Source: an uncultured Lachnospiraceae bacterium
GTDB lineage: Bacteria; Bacillota; Clostridia; Lachnospirales; Lachnospiraceae
DNA: 64,000 nt
Assembly (NCBI GenBank): GCA_910588875.1
Contig: CAJURT010000002.1
Location: 1 to 64,000 of the forward strand
Direction of reading: 5' to 3'
The stretch's first letter is position 1; each line of letters begins with the position of its first letter. The notes beneath the pieces are model-generated. The model worked only from the letters and a program-made list of their open reading frames with translations, searched no databases and was not told where the DNA came from. Shown in pieces: positions 1 through 7,452 of this stretch. Made by a program: the position numbers and the translations under genes.

Positions 1-26
1 CTCGGTGTAATCTCTTCCTTTGCCAT
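1..26 (-). CDS. Start of a gene running off the left edge
   Basis: An ATG at 24-26 (minus strand) is preceded by a good ribosome site (AAAGGAAGG, about 6 bases before it) and opens a frame reading MAKEEITP before the window ends. Eight residues are too few to name a product. The call rests only on the start signal and on the orientation shared with the next genes. Confidence 0.4.
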
Positions 27-138
27 ATCTCTGCCTTCCTTTCGTTTTATTTCGTTATTTTATATATCGGTCAATTATCATTAATCATTAATAGTTGTTG
101 ACATTTTTGTGTGGAAAACGCATGCACCATGACACGAT

Positions 139-202
139 AAAAGGCGGGGAAACCGGAAAGCGCACGGTCAAATCCTGTACGCTTTCCGGCTTCCCCGCCT
201 TT
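139..202 (-). terminator. Long terminator hairpin after the YkgJ-family gene
   Basis: Arms AAAGGCGGGGAA and TTCCCCGCCTTT, extended inward by CCGGAAAGCG/CGCTTTCCGG, form a very stable hairpin 33 bases past the stop of the YkgJ-family gene. Both ends carry A/T tracts, so it could stop transcription from either side. Confidence 0.8.
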
Positions 203-234
203 ATGCTCCTTATGGTTTCCCTGAAAACCAGATA

Positions 235-885
235 TCACCCAAAACTTTGCACCCGTTCCTCAAACTGCTCATAAAAATCCCGCCCGCCCTCAAAGGGATG
301 CAGATAAAACTCCTTCAAGATCTTCATACATAAGGAACGCGCCAGTTCCCCGTCCGGCTCCCCGCTCACCTGCTCCTGCCGCTTTTTCAAAAAGTCATGC
401 CACCCCATCACAAACCCCTCATACCGGTTAAACTCCGGTACCCCGATCCATTTGCGTACCTTTATCTTTCCCCGGTTCTTTCTGCGGCATTCCTGCACCT
501 GCAAAAAATACCAAAACCCATCTTCCTCATAGAACCGTCCCAGAGGGAACATCCGGCAAAACCCCGGGCGGAAGGCATGTACCAGGCAGCGTCCCTGACC
601 GTCCAAAAAACCGCACCGCTCCTTCTCTCCCGCCATCTTTATATTCGGCAGAATCAGCCCGTCCACAACATTCAGTTCCAACGCAGAAGCCAAAAGCTGC
701 TCAAAGGTTACCGAGAGCCCCTTTACCAATTGATGCACGTCATAGGGATCTAAAATCACTGAGGTTCCCATCCCTTCACAGCAGGAAAAACATCCCTCAC
801 AGCCGCCGCAATCTGCTTTCACCATGTCATTGGCACGATAGCGGCGGCCGTCAGAAATCTCTGCCAGGTCTACATGCCGTATCAT
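235..885 (-). CDS. YkgJ-family cysteine cluster protein
   Basis: A 216-residue protein with the cysteine cluster CGGCEGCFSCC at residues 26-36 and three more cysteines at about 92-111 (RCGF, RCLV, GFCRMFP). This is the pattern of the YkgJ/CxxCxxCC family (PF03692), which probably binds zinc or an iron-sulfur cluster. The cellular role of the family is not established. The ATG at 885 is taken as start because it fits the family's N-terminal length. Its frame begins 5 bases after the nagB stop, so the two genes are very likely co-transcribed, although no functional link to amino-sugar metabolism is obvious. Confidence 0.8.
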   Translation of the reverse strand: MIRHVDLAEISDGRRYRANDMVKADCGGCEGCFSCCEGMGTSVILDPYDVHQLVKGLSVTFEQLLASALELNVVDGLILPNIKMAGEKERCGFLDGQGRCLVHAFRPGFCRMFPLGRFYEEDGFWYFLQVQECRRKNRGKIKVRKWIGVPEFNRYEGFVMGWHDFLKKRQEQVSGEPDGELARSLCMKILKEFYLHPFEGGRDFYEQFEERVQSFG

Positions 886-890
886 CCTGG

Positions 891-1634
891 TTATTTCCCC
901 AACAGGCCCATCAGCTTTGACATGGCAGCCTCATCCCCCACCAGTACCACATCCGGATGGAACTGCAGGATCGATGCCGGGATTTCCGGGGTCACCGGCC
1001 CGCAGAATGCCTTTGCCAACGCATCGGCCTTTGCCTCTCCGGACACGATAAGGAGGATTTTCTTTGCCTGCATAATATTGCCGATGCCCATCGTATAGGC
1101 CTGCCGCGGAACATCCTCTTCCTTCTCAAAGAAACGCTTATTTGCCTCAATCGTGCTTGCCGTCAGATCTACGCAATGGGTCTCCTTCTCAAAAAACGAG
1201 GAAGGCTCGTTGAAGCCGATATGCCCATTGTTCCCCAGGCCAAGCAGCTGTAAATCCACCGGCCCTTCCCTGCGGATAATCTCGTTGTAATCCGCACATG
1301 CCTTCCCGCTGTCCGGCTCCAGCCCGTTCGGCACAAACGTGCGACTCTTGTCAATGTTCACCTGGTTAAAAAGGTTCGTATCCATGAAATAACGGTAACT
1401 CTGCTCATTCTCCCCGGAAAGCCCCTTATATTCATCCAGATTCACTGAGGTCACCTTAGAAAAATCAAGTTCACCTGCCTGATATCTCCGAACCAGTTCC
1501 TGATATGCCCCCACCGGTGATGACCCGGTAGCCAGCCCCAGTACGCAATCCGGCTTCAGGATTACCTGTGCTGCAAGAATCCCCGCCGCCCGGCGGCTCA
1601 TAGCCTCATAATCCTTTTCACAATAAATCTTCAT
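891..1634 (-). CDS. nagB: Glucosamine-6-phosphate deaminase
   Basis: Converts glucosamine-6-phosphate to fructose-6-phosphate and ammonia, the last step of N-acetylglucosamine use, in the cytoplasm. At 247 residues it is the short, monomeric type common in Gram-positive bacteria. Visible motifs are GLATGSSP (33-40), LDEY (66-69) and GLGNNGHIGFNEP (132-144), the catalytic His/Glu block. The position that is Asp in the E. coli enzyme is Asn here. Upstream on the same strand lies a PTS transporter of the N-acetylglucosamine type, separated by a terminator. A second, diverged NagB-like gene and nagA lie near 47-48 kb, so the sugar pathway is split between two loci. Confidence 0.95.
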   Translation of the reverse strand: MKIYCEKDYEAMSRRAAGILAAQVILKPDCVLGLATGSSPVGAYQELVRRYQAGELDFSKVTSVNLDEYKGLSGENEQSYRYFMDTNLFNQVNIDKSRTFVPNGLEPDSGKACADYNEIIRREGPVDLQLLGLGNNGHIGFNEPSSFFEKETHCVDLTASTIEANKRFFEKEEDVPRQAYTMGIGNIMQAKKILLIVSGEAKADALAKAFCGPVTPEIPASILQFHPDVVLVGDEAAMSKLMGLLGK

Positions 1635-1678
1635 TCCCCAATCTCCTTCCGTTTACTGTTTTCTTTTATTATAAGGGA

Positions 1679-1708
1679 AAAATGGGGCGTCCGTCAATGG
1701 CGCCCCAC
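1679..1708 (-). terminator. Terminator after the PTS gene
   Basis: GGGGCG/CGCCCC arms with an 11-base loop; on the minus strand they are followed by CATTTTTCCC. It separates the PTS gene from nagB, which probably has its own promoter or is reached by read-through. Confidence 0.7.
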
Positions 1709-1733
1709 TTTCCTTTTTATTTTTACATTCCCA

Positions 1734-3200
1734 TTATTTGCAAAGCTTCTTAAATTCATCCGCCACAAACTGTACCTGGGTGCCGATCACTACCTGCACA
1801 CTGGTCTTTCCGGGACGGATTACACCGGCCACTCCGGCTGACTTAATCTTCTTTTCATCCACCTTGGTAGTATCCACCACCTCCAGGCGCAGACGTGTGA
1901 TACAGTTGTCAATGGAAGATAAATTCTCCTTGCCACCAACGCCCTCCAGGATAATCTCCGCGATCTGGGTAAAGTTATCATTGGCCAGGGTTACCTTCAA
2001 CTCATCCTCCTCGTCATCCTCACGCCCCGGAGTCTTCAGATTCCAGGCTGTGATTGCCACGCGGAACACCACATAGAATACGACAAAAGCAGCAATTCCC
2101 AGAGGCAGAATCAGCCATGTCTTCTGCGCCGCCGGCAGGGATGCGGAAAACAGCAGGTCAGTGGCACCGGCAGAGAAGGAAAATCCGGCACGGAAGCCAA
2201 GCAGAACCGTAATCGTAGTAAAAATTCCGTACAGCAATGCATAAACCACATACAGGGCCGGAGCCAGGAACATGAAACCGAATTCGAAAGGCTCTGTGAC
2301 GCCGCAGATAAATGCACAGATAGCGGCCGAAGCCACCAGGCCCACTGCCACTTCCCTTTTCCCGGGCTTCGCACAATGTACCATAGCCAGAGCCGCTCCC
2401 GGAATACCAAACATCATGCAGGGGAAGAAGCCCGACATGTACATTCCCAGAGACCAGCTTACATCTGCTGAGGTCTCGCCGGCCCAGAAATGGCCCAGAT
2501 CTCCCAGTCCGATGGTATCAAACCAGAAAACATTGTTCAGGGCATGATGCAAGCCGGTAGGAATCAGCAGACGGTTCAGGAACGCATAGATACCGGCTCC
2601 CACTGCATCCATCCCGATAATCGCATTACCCACAGAAATCAGCACACCAAACACAATCGGCCAGATAAACAGCAATACCACAGAGGCCAGAATCGAAACC
2701 ACGCCTGCCACGATTGCCACACACCGCTTGCCGCTGAAAAATGACAGCCAGTTGGGCAGTTTCGTTCTCTTAAAACGGTTGTAGCAGGTGGAACCAATGA
2801 TACCGGACAGAATTCCGATGAAAGGATTGGCAATCTTATCAAAGGCCAGAACCTTATTCGGATCCTCTGCGATTGCCGGCATCAGGGTGGTCACAAAGCC
2901 TGTGGACAGCAAGGTTGTTATCATCAGCCAGGAAGCCAGAGCCGCCAGACCGCCGGTTCCGTCATTGTCCTCTGCCATCCCGACACCAACACCGATTACA
3001 AACAGCAAGGCCATGTTGTCAATGAGCGCTCCGCCTGCCTTTACCAAAAACAGTCCCAGCTTGGGAAGGAAGCCCACAATGTCGCCGCCCTGCATGGAAG
3101 CCGGGCAGAATAAATAGCCAAATCCCATCAGGATACCGCAAATGGGGAGACACGCCACGGGAAGCATCAAAGCTTTCCCAAGTTTCTGAAGATACTTCAT
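1734..3200 (-). CDS. PTS transporter EIIC-EIIB, N-acetylglucosamine/glucose type
   Basis: Imports and phosphorylates a hexose or amino sugar across the cytoplasmic membrane. The 488-residue protein begins with the glucose-superfamily EIIC domain (about 10 membrane segments, MKYLQKLGKALMLPVA at the start, GVTEPFEF in the substrate region). It ends with an EIIB domain whose phosphocysteine is C433 in IDNCITRLRL. There is no EIIA domain, so a separate EIIA must serve it. The frame is open further upstream, but the ATG at 3200 is chosen because GGAGAGGAGG lies just before it and the family starts here. Proximity to nagB suggests GlcNAc as substrate, which is inference: glucose and maltose EIICs look similar. 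Confidence 0.88.
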   Translation of the reverse strand: MKYLQKLGKALMLPVACLPICGILMGFGYLFCPASMQGGDIVGFLPKLGLFLVKAGGALIDNMALLFVIGVGVGMAEDNDGTGGLAALASWLMITTLLSTGFVTTLMPAIAEDPNKVLAFDKIANPFIGILSGIIGSTCYNRFKRTKLPNWLSFFSGKRCVAIVAGVVSILASVVLLFIWPIVFGVLISVGNAIIGMDAVGAGIYAFLNRLLIPTGLHHALNNVFWFDTIGLGDLGHFWAGETSADVSWSLGMYMSGFFPCMMFGIPGAALAMVHCAKPGKREVAVGLVASAAICAFICGVTEPFEFGFMFLAPALYVVYALLYGIFTTITVLLGFRAGFSFSAGATDLLFSASLPAAQKTWLILPLGIAAFVVFYVVFRVAITAWNLKTPGREDDEEDELKVTLANDNFTQIAEIILEGVGGKENLSSIDNCITRLRLEVVDTTKVDEKKIKSAGVAGVIRPGKTSVQVVIGTQVQFVADEFKKLCK

Positions 3201-3345
3201 ACATATCCTCCTCTCCATAAATAAAAAATTTGGTAATATATTATAAAAATCCGCCTGGAAAAGCAGATCTTCATTCACCTGCATCTTTACTATGTAACTG
3301 TTCAGCCATGTATCCGCTTGTTTCTCTGTTGCTTACTTCCCTCTC

Positions 3346-3359
3346 AAGTACCTGTACTT
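3346..3359. promoter_or_regulatory. AAGTAC-CT-GTACTT dyad in the PTS leader
   Basis: A 6-2-6 palindrome inside the roughly 200-base untranslated leader of the PTS gene, downstream of its promoter. Its position suits a repressor operator (GntR-type operators often have GTAC cores), but no regulator is encoded beside it. The rest of 3201-3547 is AT-rich and shows no gene. Confidence 0.4.
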
Positions 3360-3408
3360 ACCCTTTCAGTCTTTGTATAACTTTACTATTTTTTTCGATG
3401 TACCACCT

Positions 3409-3437
3409 ATTATATCAGTCGTATTATACAATGTCAA
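3409..3437 (-). promoter_or_regulatory. Consensus promoter of the PTS gene
   Basis: On the minus strand TTGACA (3432-3437), a 17-base spacer and TATAAT (3409-3414) form a perfect sigma-A promoter. It leaves a leader of about 200 bases before the start codon at 3200, long enough for leader-level control. Confidence 0.85.
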
Positions 3438-3547
3438 TATATTCTCTTTATATTTTATTTATATTTTTTAATATTTTTTATGTTTTGTTTATTTCCATTT
3501 ATTTTTTGTTTATTTTTTTATTGGCTCCTGTCCGTGTTATCCATACG

Positions 3548-3906
3548 TCACTGACACATGGCAGTTCTCGCGGCATCGGCTAGTTGCCGGTACAAACCAT
3601 CGTTTCGGTAAGCATTGTTTTTCTGGGCGGCAGATAAAAATCGGTCTTTTCCGCCATACCACTCAACTACCTTTGCATAGCCTTTCTGCATTTTTTCAGA
3701 AAATTTTTGCTTTCTCCTTTCAGGATGTCGTCAATGCTGGCGATCAGGCGTTCCATGCGCTCCTTTTTTGCCGTCAGCATTTTCCTCTGCATTTGTAAAA
3801 TCTGGTTCCTGTCAAGAGCCGGGTTCGCCATAATCGCTTTGATTTCCTTCAAGGAACTATCAAACTCGCGGAAGAACAATACCTGCCGTAATGCGAGGGG
3901 ATAGTT
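3548..3906 (-). pseudogene. Decayed MerR/TipA-type regulator remnant
   Basis: The minus strand reads LFFREFDSSLKEIKAIM followed by a long helix (residues like QMQRKMLTAKKERMERLI), which is the dimerisation helix of a MerR-family regulator. The frame stops at 3667. A second frame then continues the family's effector-domain sequence (KVVEWYGGKDRFLSAA) to a stop at 3548, so a frameshift separates the two. The helix-turn-helix half is missing: homology ends abruptly at about 3906, where a piece of group II intron protein begins in the opposite direction. No start codon with a ribosome site is present. It is a dead gene fragment. Confidence 0.7.
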
Positions 3907-4126
3907 AAACTATTACAGAATAACGAGCACGAAGAACAACATAGATGACATCAACGGATGGCTCTATCACAGAATACGTATGTGTATATGGAAACAATGG
4001 AAGAAGCCGAAAACAAAGGTGCACAATCTGGTGAAGATGGGAGTGCCAGAGGATCTGGCATGGCAGGCAGGAAACAGCTACAGGGGATATTCGTTCACAA
4101 CACATCCTCCTGCTCGATTTTCTTGA
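3905..4126 (+). pseudogene. C-terminal fragment of group II intron reverse transcriptase/maturase
   Basis: The plus-strand frame contains NYYRI, then DDINGWLYHRIRMCIWKQWK and KTKVHNLVKMGVPEDLAWQA. This is the maturase/C-terminal signature of group II intron proteins (LtrA family). Only about 70 of the usual 450-600 residues remain. The left end abuts the MerR remnant, and the right end loses homology after NSYRGYSFTTH and stops at 4124-4126. No intron RNA domain V was recognised next to it. It is a scar of an old insertion and deletion. Confidence 0.8.
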
Positions 4127-4156
4127 ATAGAGAGAAAATCCATCAGATTTGTGACC

Positions 4157-4192
4157 AATAAAAATGCCAGCCTTATAAATAAAGGACTGGCA
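4157..4192 (-). terminator. Terminator after the DUF362 gene
   Basis: TGCCAG-CCTT / AAGG-CTGGCA hairpin; on the minus strand it is followed by TTTTTATTGG. It lies 134 bases past the DUF362 stop codon. Confidence 0.65.
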
Positions 4193-4325
4193 AACTTTAG
4201 AATTTTGGGGGTTGGAAATCGCGCAATCAATTGGGAAAGTTTGTCTTTCCCTTTTTCAACATTGCGTTGGTCTCTCATCAGCAGCGTCATATACTCATGC
4301 CTCCAATCCCCCGTAATCGTCTTCC

Positions 4326-5327
4326 TTATCCCTCAAAAGGCGCCAGATCCTTCACCACATCCGCCAGCGCCGCCCTCCGGTCCTCCTGGTCAATATCCAC
4401 CAAGGTATACCGGTCATTGCCCATGCCCAACTCTTTCATATAGGAAAGCTGGCGCAGCCCATGGCGGGTTTCCATCCGCTCCACCAAGGCATGATTTTCC
4501 TCCTCCTTCATGGCATAGACGATGTCCACGCAGGCCTGGTCCAGAGCCAGGATATCCAGGGAAGCACAGATTCCCACATTGGGGGTTACCACCGGCTCCG
4601 CATAAATACCCTCACAGTCACAGGACACCGACATATTCCGCATCACATTGATATAGGCAATCCTTTTCCCGAAGTGATCTGCCACCGCCTTGGTGGATTC
4701 GGTCATACGCTCCATAAACTCCTCATCGCTGATATCCCACTGGTCACTCTGGCCGGGAGTGGTATGAATCATGGCCTTGCCGATCTTCCCGTCCGCACAG
4801 CCGATGCCGATATTCTTGTTGGAGCCCCCAAAGCCGCCCTTGGTGTGGCCTTTAAAATGAGTGAGAGCCAGCAGGGAATCATACTCCGGCAGGGTCTTTC
4901 CCATAGACATCTCCGTAAACCATTTTCCGCCCTTTACCGGCAAAGCTACTGCCCCGCTCTCATCCATGATATCCACCGGTGCAAAGGTCCAGCCGTTGAC
5001 CTCTAAGGTTTCCCGGTGCTTCTCAGTAGTATCCCGGTCCCCCTCATAGTAGGAATTGGTTTCAATGATGACACCATTTGGCAGCTTCTCCTCCAGCAAG
5101 GTCTTTACCCAATCCCGCGGAATAATGTTGGGACCGTTCTTCTCACCGGTGTGAAGCTTTACGGCCACCTTGCCGCCCAAAACCTCACCGATACGCTCAT
5201 AGATTTTCACCAGCCCCTTGGCAGACAAATCACGGGTAAAAAACACCACCGACTCCCCTCCGGTGCGCTCCTCATAAGGGATGTAATGATCTCCGCCCGT
5301 TCCCGGAACCTTCCTTTTCTCTGACAT
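4326..5327 (-). CDS. DUF362 domain protein
   Basis: A 333-residue cytoplasmic protein of the DUF362 family. Family marks are the N-terminal VAVKLHTGEKNGPNIIP segment, the central HFKGHTKGGFGGSNKNIGIG glycine-rich block and the conserved CDCEGIYAEPVVTPNVGI region near residue 240. The 4Fe-4S ferredoxin domain found in many members is absent. The biochemical function of the family is unknown; roles in redox or iron-sulfur metabolism have been proposed. The ATG at 5327 follows GGAGG at 7 bases. It is transcribed away from a MerR gene, and its promoter holds a MerR-type operator, so that regulator probably controls it in response to a metal or small molecule. Confidence 0.85.
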   Translation of the reverse strand: MSEKRKVPGTGGDHYIPYEERTGGESVVFFTRDLSAKGLVKIYERIGEVLGGKVAVKLHTGEKNGPNIIPRDWVKTLLEEKLPNGVIIETNSYYEGDRDTTEKHRETLEVNGWTFAPVDIMDESGAVALPVKGGKWFTEMSMGKTLPEYDSLLALTHFKGHTKGGFGGSNKNIGIGCADGKIGKAMIHTTPGQSDQWDISDEEFMERMTESTKAVADHFGKRIAYINVMRNMSVSCDCEGIYAEPVVTPNVGICASLDILALDQACVDIVYAMKEEENHALVERMETRHGLRQLSYMKELGMGNDRYTLVDIDQEDRRAALADVVKDLAPFEG

Positions 5328-5471
5328 GATAATTACCTCCTTTTTTGTCCATGCTTTTTGGACATTCTGGTACACTTCCTGAGTGTTCCCTCCTCGTTAC
5401 TGTTGCCATCATGCCCCTGATTCATCAGGGACGTTTTCTTTGCCTTCTTGACTTCCCTGCCATGATATGCT

Positions 5472-5502
5472 ATTTTAATACCTGAACCTGACTTTAGGTC
5501 AA
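5472..5502 (-). promoter_or_regulatory. MerR-type promoter/operator of the DUF362 gene
   Basis: On the minus strand TTGACC (5497-5502) and TAAAAT (5472-5477) are separated by 19 bases, two more than optimal. The spacer holds the dyad ACCTAAA-N6-TTCAGGT at 5480-5499. An over-long spacer filled by a dyad is the hallmark of promoters activated by MerR proteins through DNA untwisting. The adjacent divergent gene encodes such a protein. Confidence 0.8.
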
Positions 5503-5546
5503 TATAGGATTTCCCATAAATTTTCAAGATCTGCAAAGGAGTTTTT

Positions 5547-5996
5547 ATGTACACAATCGGACAGATATCAGAAATGTTCCACATCCCCATCTCCACCCTG
5601 CGCTACTACGATAAGGAAGGGCTTTTCCCCCATATGCAGCGCCACTCCGGCATCCGCAAATTCACGGAACAGGAAATCGAAACTCTGCGGGTGATCGAAT
5701 GCCTGAAAAAATCCGGCCTGGAAATCAGGGACATCAAACAATTTATGGAATGGTGTGCCTTAGGCAGCGAAACCTACGGGCAAAGGCTGGAACTCTTTTT
5801 CAAGCGGAAAGAAGCCGTGGAAAATGAAATCCGGCGGCTGGAGAAAACCCTGGATATGATCCGTTTTAAATGTTGGTATTATGAGCAGGCGATTCAGGAC
5901 GGCAATGAGAAGCATATCCATGAAATGCTGCCAAACCATCTGCCGAAGGATATCCAGATCCTGTATGACCGTGCCCATGAAAAAATTCCTGATTGA
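5547..5996 (+). CDS. MerR-family transcriptional regulator
   Basis: A 149-residue DNA-binding protein with the MerR N-terminal winged helix (MYTIGQISEMFHIPISTLRYYDKEGLFP, residues 1-28), then KFTEQEIETLRVIECLKKSGLEI and a dimer helix at about 80-118. No metal-binding cysteine pair is seen near the C-terminus, so the effector is not predictable; C71 and C109 are isolated. The ribosome site AAAGGAG is 5-6 bases before the ATG. It probably binds the 19-bp-spacer operator in the divergent intergenic region and activates the DUF362 gene. Its stop codon overlaps the -35 box of the next operon's promoter. Confidence 0.92.
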   Translation: MYTIGQISEMFHIPISTLRYYDKEGLFPHMQRHSGIRKFTEQEIETLRVIECLKKSGLEIRDIKQFMEWCALGSETYGQRLELFFKRKEAVENEIRRLEKTLDMIRFKCWYYEQAIQDGNEKHIHEMLPNHLPKDIQILYDRAHEKIPD

Positions 5997-6022
5997 CACT
6001 GCCGGATCTATTTGTTAAAATG
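5993..6022 (+). promoter_or_regulatory. Promoter of the ABC transporter-FmdE operon
   Basis: TTGACA (5993-5998), an 18-base spacer and TAAAAT (6017-6022). The -35 box overlaps the merR stop codon. Transcription from about 6029 gives a 180-base leader. Confidence 0.8.
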
Positions 6023-6028
6023 TTACTA

Positions 6029-6208
6029 TCAGCCTTGCAGGAAGCAGGGCCCCAAGACTGAAGTCCTTTTTCTATGAATCCCCATTGAAATGTGTGCTAT
6101 GAGAGCATTCACTTTCCAGAAGGAGAGTCCTATGCTTTCTTTTTTTATGCTGCTCATACAGACAATCGGAAAGCGATCTGAATCATTTGCTGAGAAAGGA
6201 AACGGAAT
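6029..6208 (+). promoter_or_regulatory. Riboswitch-like attenuator leader, ligand unknown
   Basis: The leader contains a first structured part (hairpin CCTTGC/GCAGGG at about 6034-6050 and GACT/AGTC at about 6057) and then two mutually exclusive hairpins. One is an antiterminator in which AAATGTGTGCT (6088-6098) pairs with AGCATTCACTTT (6104-6115). The other is a long terminator that uses the same AGCAT...ACTTTCC bases. This layout is that of a transcription-attenuating riboswitch or protein-bound leader. The roughly 60-70 bases before the antiterminator would be the sensor. The class could not be assigned by eye. The downstream metal-type importer and FmdE gene make a metal, oxyanion or cofactor ligand plausible. 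Confidence 0.6.
6101..6146 (+). terminator. Leader terminator before the ABC operon
   Basis: GAGAGCAT (6101-6108) pairs with ATGCTTTC (6132-6139). After a small internal loop, ACTTTCC (6111-6117) pairs with GGAGAGT (6122-6128) around an AGAA tetraloop. Seven T residues follow directly. It stands 62 bases before the first start codon of the operon, so it must be bypassed for expression. Confidence 0.85.
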
Positions 6209-7447
6209 ATGAAAAACAGAATTTTACCTGCATTTGCGGCAATCGCCCTGACAATGCCTTTGGCTGCCTGCGTCTCCCCGAAGGCTCCGGCCCCATCGCC
6301 AAATCCCTCCTCTGGTATAGAATCACCCTCCAGGGCAACCGCAGAGGAAGACCGGCAGGCACAGGCAGATCTGCCGGAAACCAGGTTAGTAACCGATGTG
6401 TGGAACCGGCAGGTGGAAATCCCCTGTGAGGTCAATTCCATCATCTGCTTAGGCTCCATGGCTCCCCGGCTTGCTGCCTACCTGGATGTGGTGGACATGA
6501 TGGTGGCGGCCGAGGATAACGATATCGAAACCATGTCCGTCCGCTATGATTACAGCCCGGTATACCATGGGCAGCTAAAAGAATTGCCAAGTGCAGGCCC
6601 CGGAGGAGGCAGTGGGGAGAATAACGGATATGCAGAGCAGATCATCCAGCTTCAGCCGGATGTGATCCTGGCCGGATTTAATGAAGATGCGGCGGACGAA
6701 CTCCAGCGCCAGACCGGTATCCCTGTGGTCAGCATCCGCTACCGCACCCAGGGCTTTATCGATGAGGGCTTCCACCGGGCCATGAGGGTTTTTGCCGAGA
6801 CGGTAGGCGCCGGGGAACGCTGCGAAAAAGTCCTCTCCTACATAGATGCCTGCAAGGAAGATCTGGCCGGGCGAACAGCGGATATTCCGGATGGAGATAA
6901 ATTAAAGGCTTACACCGGCGCCGTCACTTTTAATGGCCGCCATGGTTTTGCCTTTACCTATGTGAATTTTCCTCCCTTCACGGCTGTCAATGCCAAAAAT
7001 GTGGCAGACAGCTTTTTGGAGAGCCAAACCGGAGAAGCTGCAGCAGCGGCTGCCGAGAGCGGGAAAGCTTACATCGGCAATGACGGTTTTGAGGTGGATC
7101 TGGAACAAATCCTCCAGTGGGATCCGGATATCATTTTCCTGGATCCCGGGAACATGGACTTGGTCAGGGATGAATATAATCACAATCCCGGGTATTTCAA
7201 TTCCCTGCGGGCTGTCCGGGAAGGAAATGTTTTCACCATGCCCTCCTCCAATGCCGCCGGCCCCAACATCACTTACCTTCTGATAAACGCCTATTATGCA
7301 GGCATAATCCTATACCCGGAACCATTCAATGACATTGATTTGGAGAAAAAGGCCGGGGAGATCATGGAGCAGCTGCTGGGACAAAGCTTTTTTGATGAGA
7401 TGGAAGAAGGTGGCCTGTATTATGGGACCATCGCCATCGGCGGGTAA
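6209..7447 (+). CDS. ABC transporter substrate-binding lipoprotein, FecB/BtuF type
   Basis: A 412-residue periplasmic-binding-type lipoprotein (PF01497) that captures a metal chelate, cobamide or oxyanion outside the membrane. It has a signal peptide with lipobox LAAC (Cys21), then the family fold: TRLVTDVWNRQVEIP, IICLGSMAPRLAAYLD, QPDVILAG and WDPDIIFLDPGN. It starts the operon with a FecCD permease, an ATPase and an FmdE protein, separated by 5, -4 and 17 bases. The substrate is not deducible. The family contains siderophore, heme, B12 and molybdate binders, and the FmdE neighbour mildly favours molybdate/tungstate or another metal. Confidence 0.88.
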   Translation: MKNRILPAFAAIALTMPLAACVSPKAPAPSPNPSSGIESPSRATAEEDRQAQADLPETRLVTDVWNRQVEIPCEVNSIICLGSMAPRLAAYLDVVDMMVAAEDNDIETMSVRYDYSPVYHGQLKELPSAGPGGGSGENNGYAEQIIQLQPDVILAGFNEDAADELQRQTGIPVVSIRYRTQGFIDEGFHRAMRVFAETVGAGERCEKVLSYIDACKEDLAGRTADIPDGDKLKAYTGAVTFNGRHGFAFTYVNFPPFTAVNAKNVADSFLESQTGEAAAAAAESGKAYIGNDGFEVDLEQILQWDPDIIFLDPGNMDLVRDEYNHNPGYFNSLRAVREGNVFTMPSSNAAGPNITYLLINAYYAGIILYPEPFNDIDLEKKAGEIMEQLLGQSFFDEMEEGGLYYGTIAIGG

Positions 7448-7452
7448 AGTCT

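Noticed and set aside
4078..4290. 70-codon minus-strand frame after the DUF362 gene
   Set aside because: It runs through the terminator hairpin and across the intron-protein remnant and has no recognisable similarity.
4326..5327. Ferredoxin domain in the DUF362 protein
   Set aside because: No pair of CxxCxxCxxxC motifs; the CDC pair belongs to the DUF362 core.
6029..6100. Assignment of the leader to the cobalamin riboswitch
   Set aside because: The conserved B12-box (GCCACTG-type) is absent although the importer is BtuCD-like.
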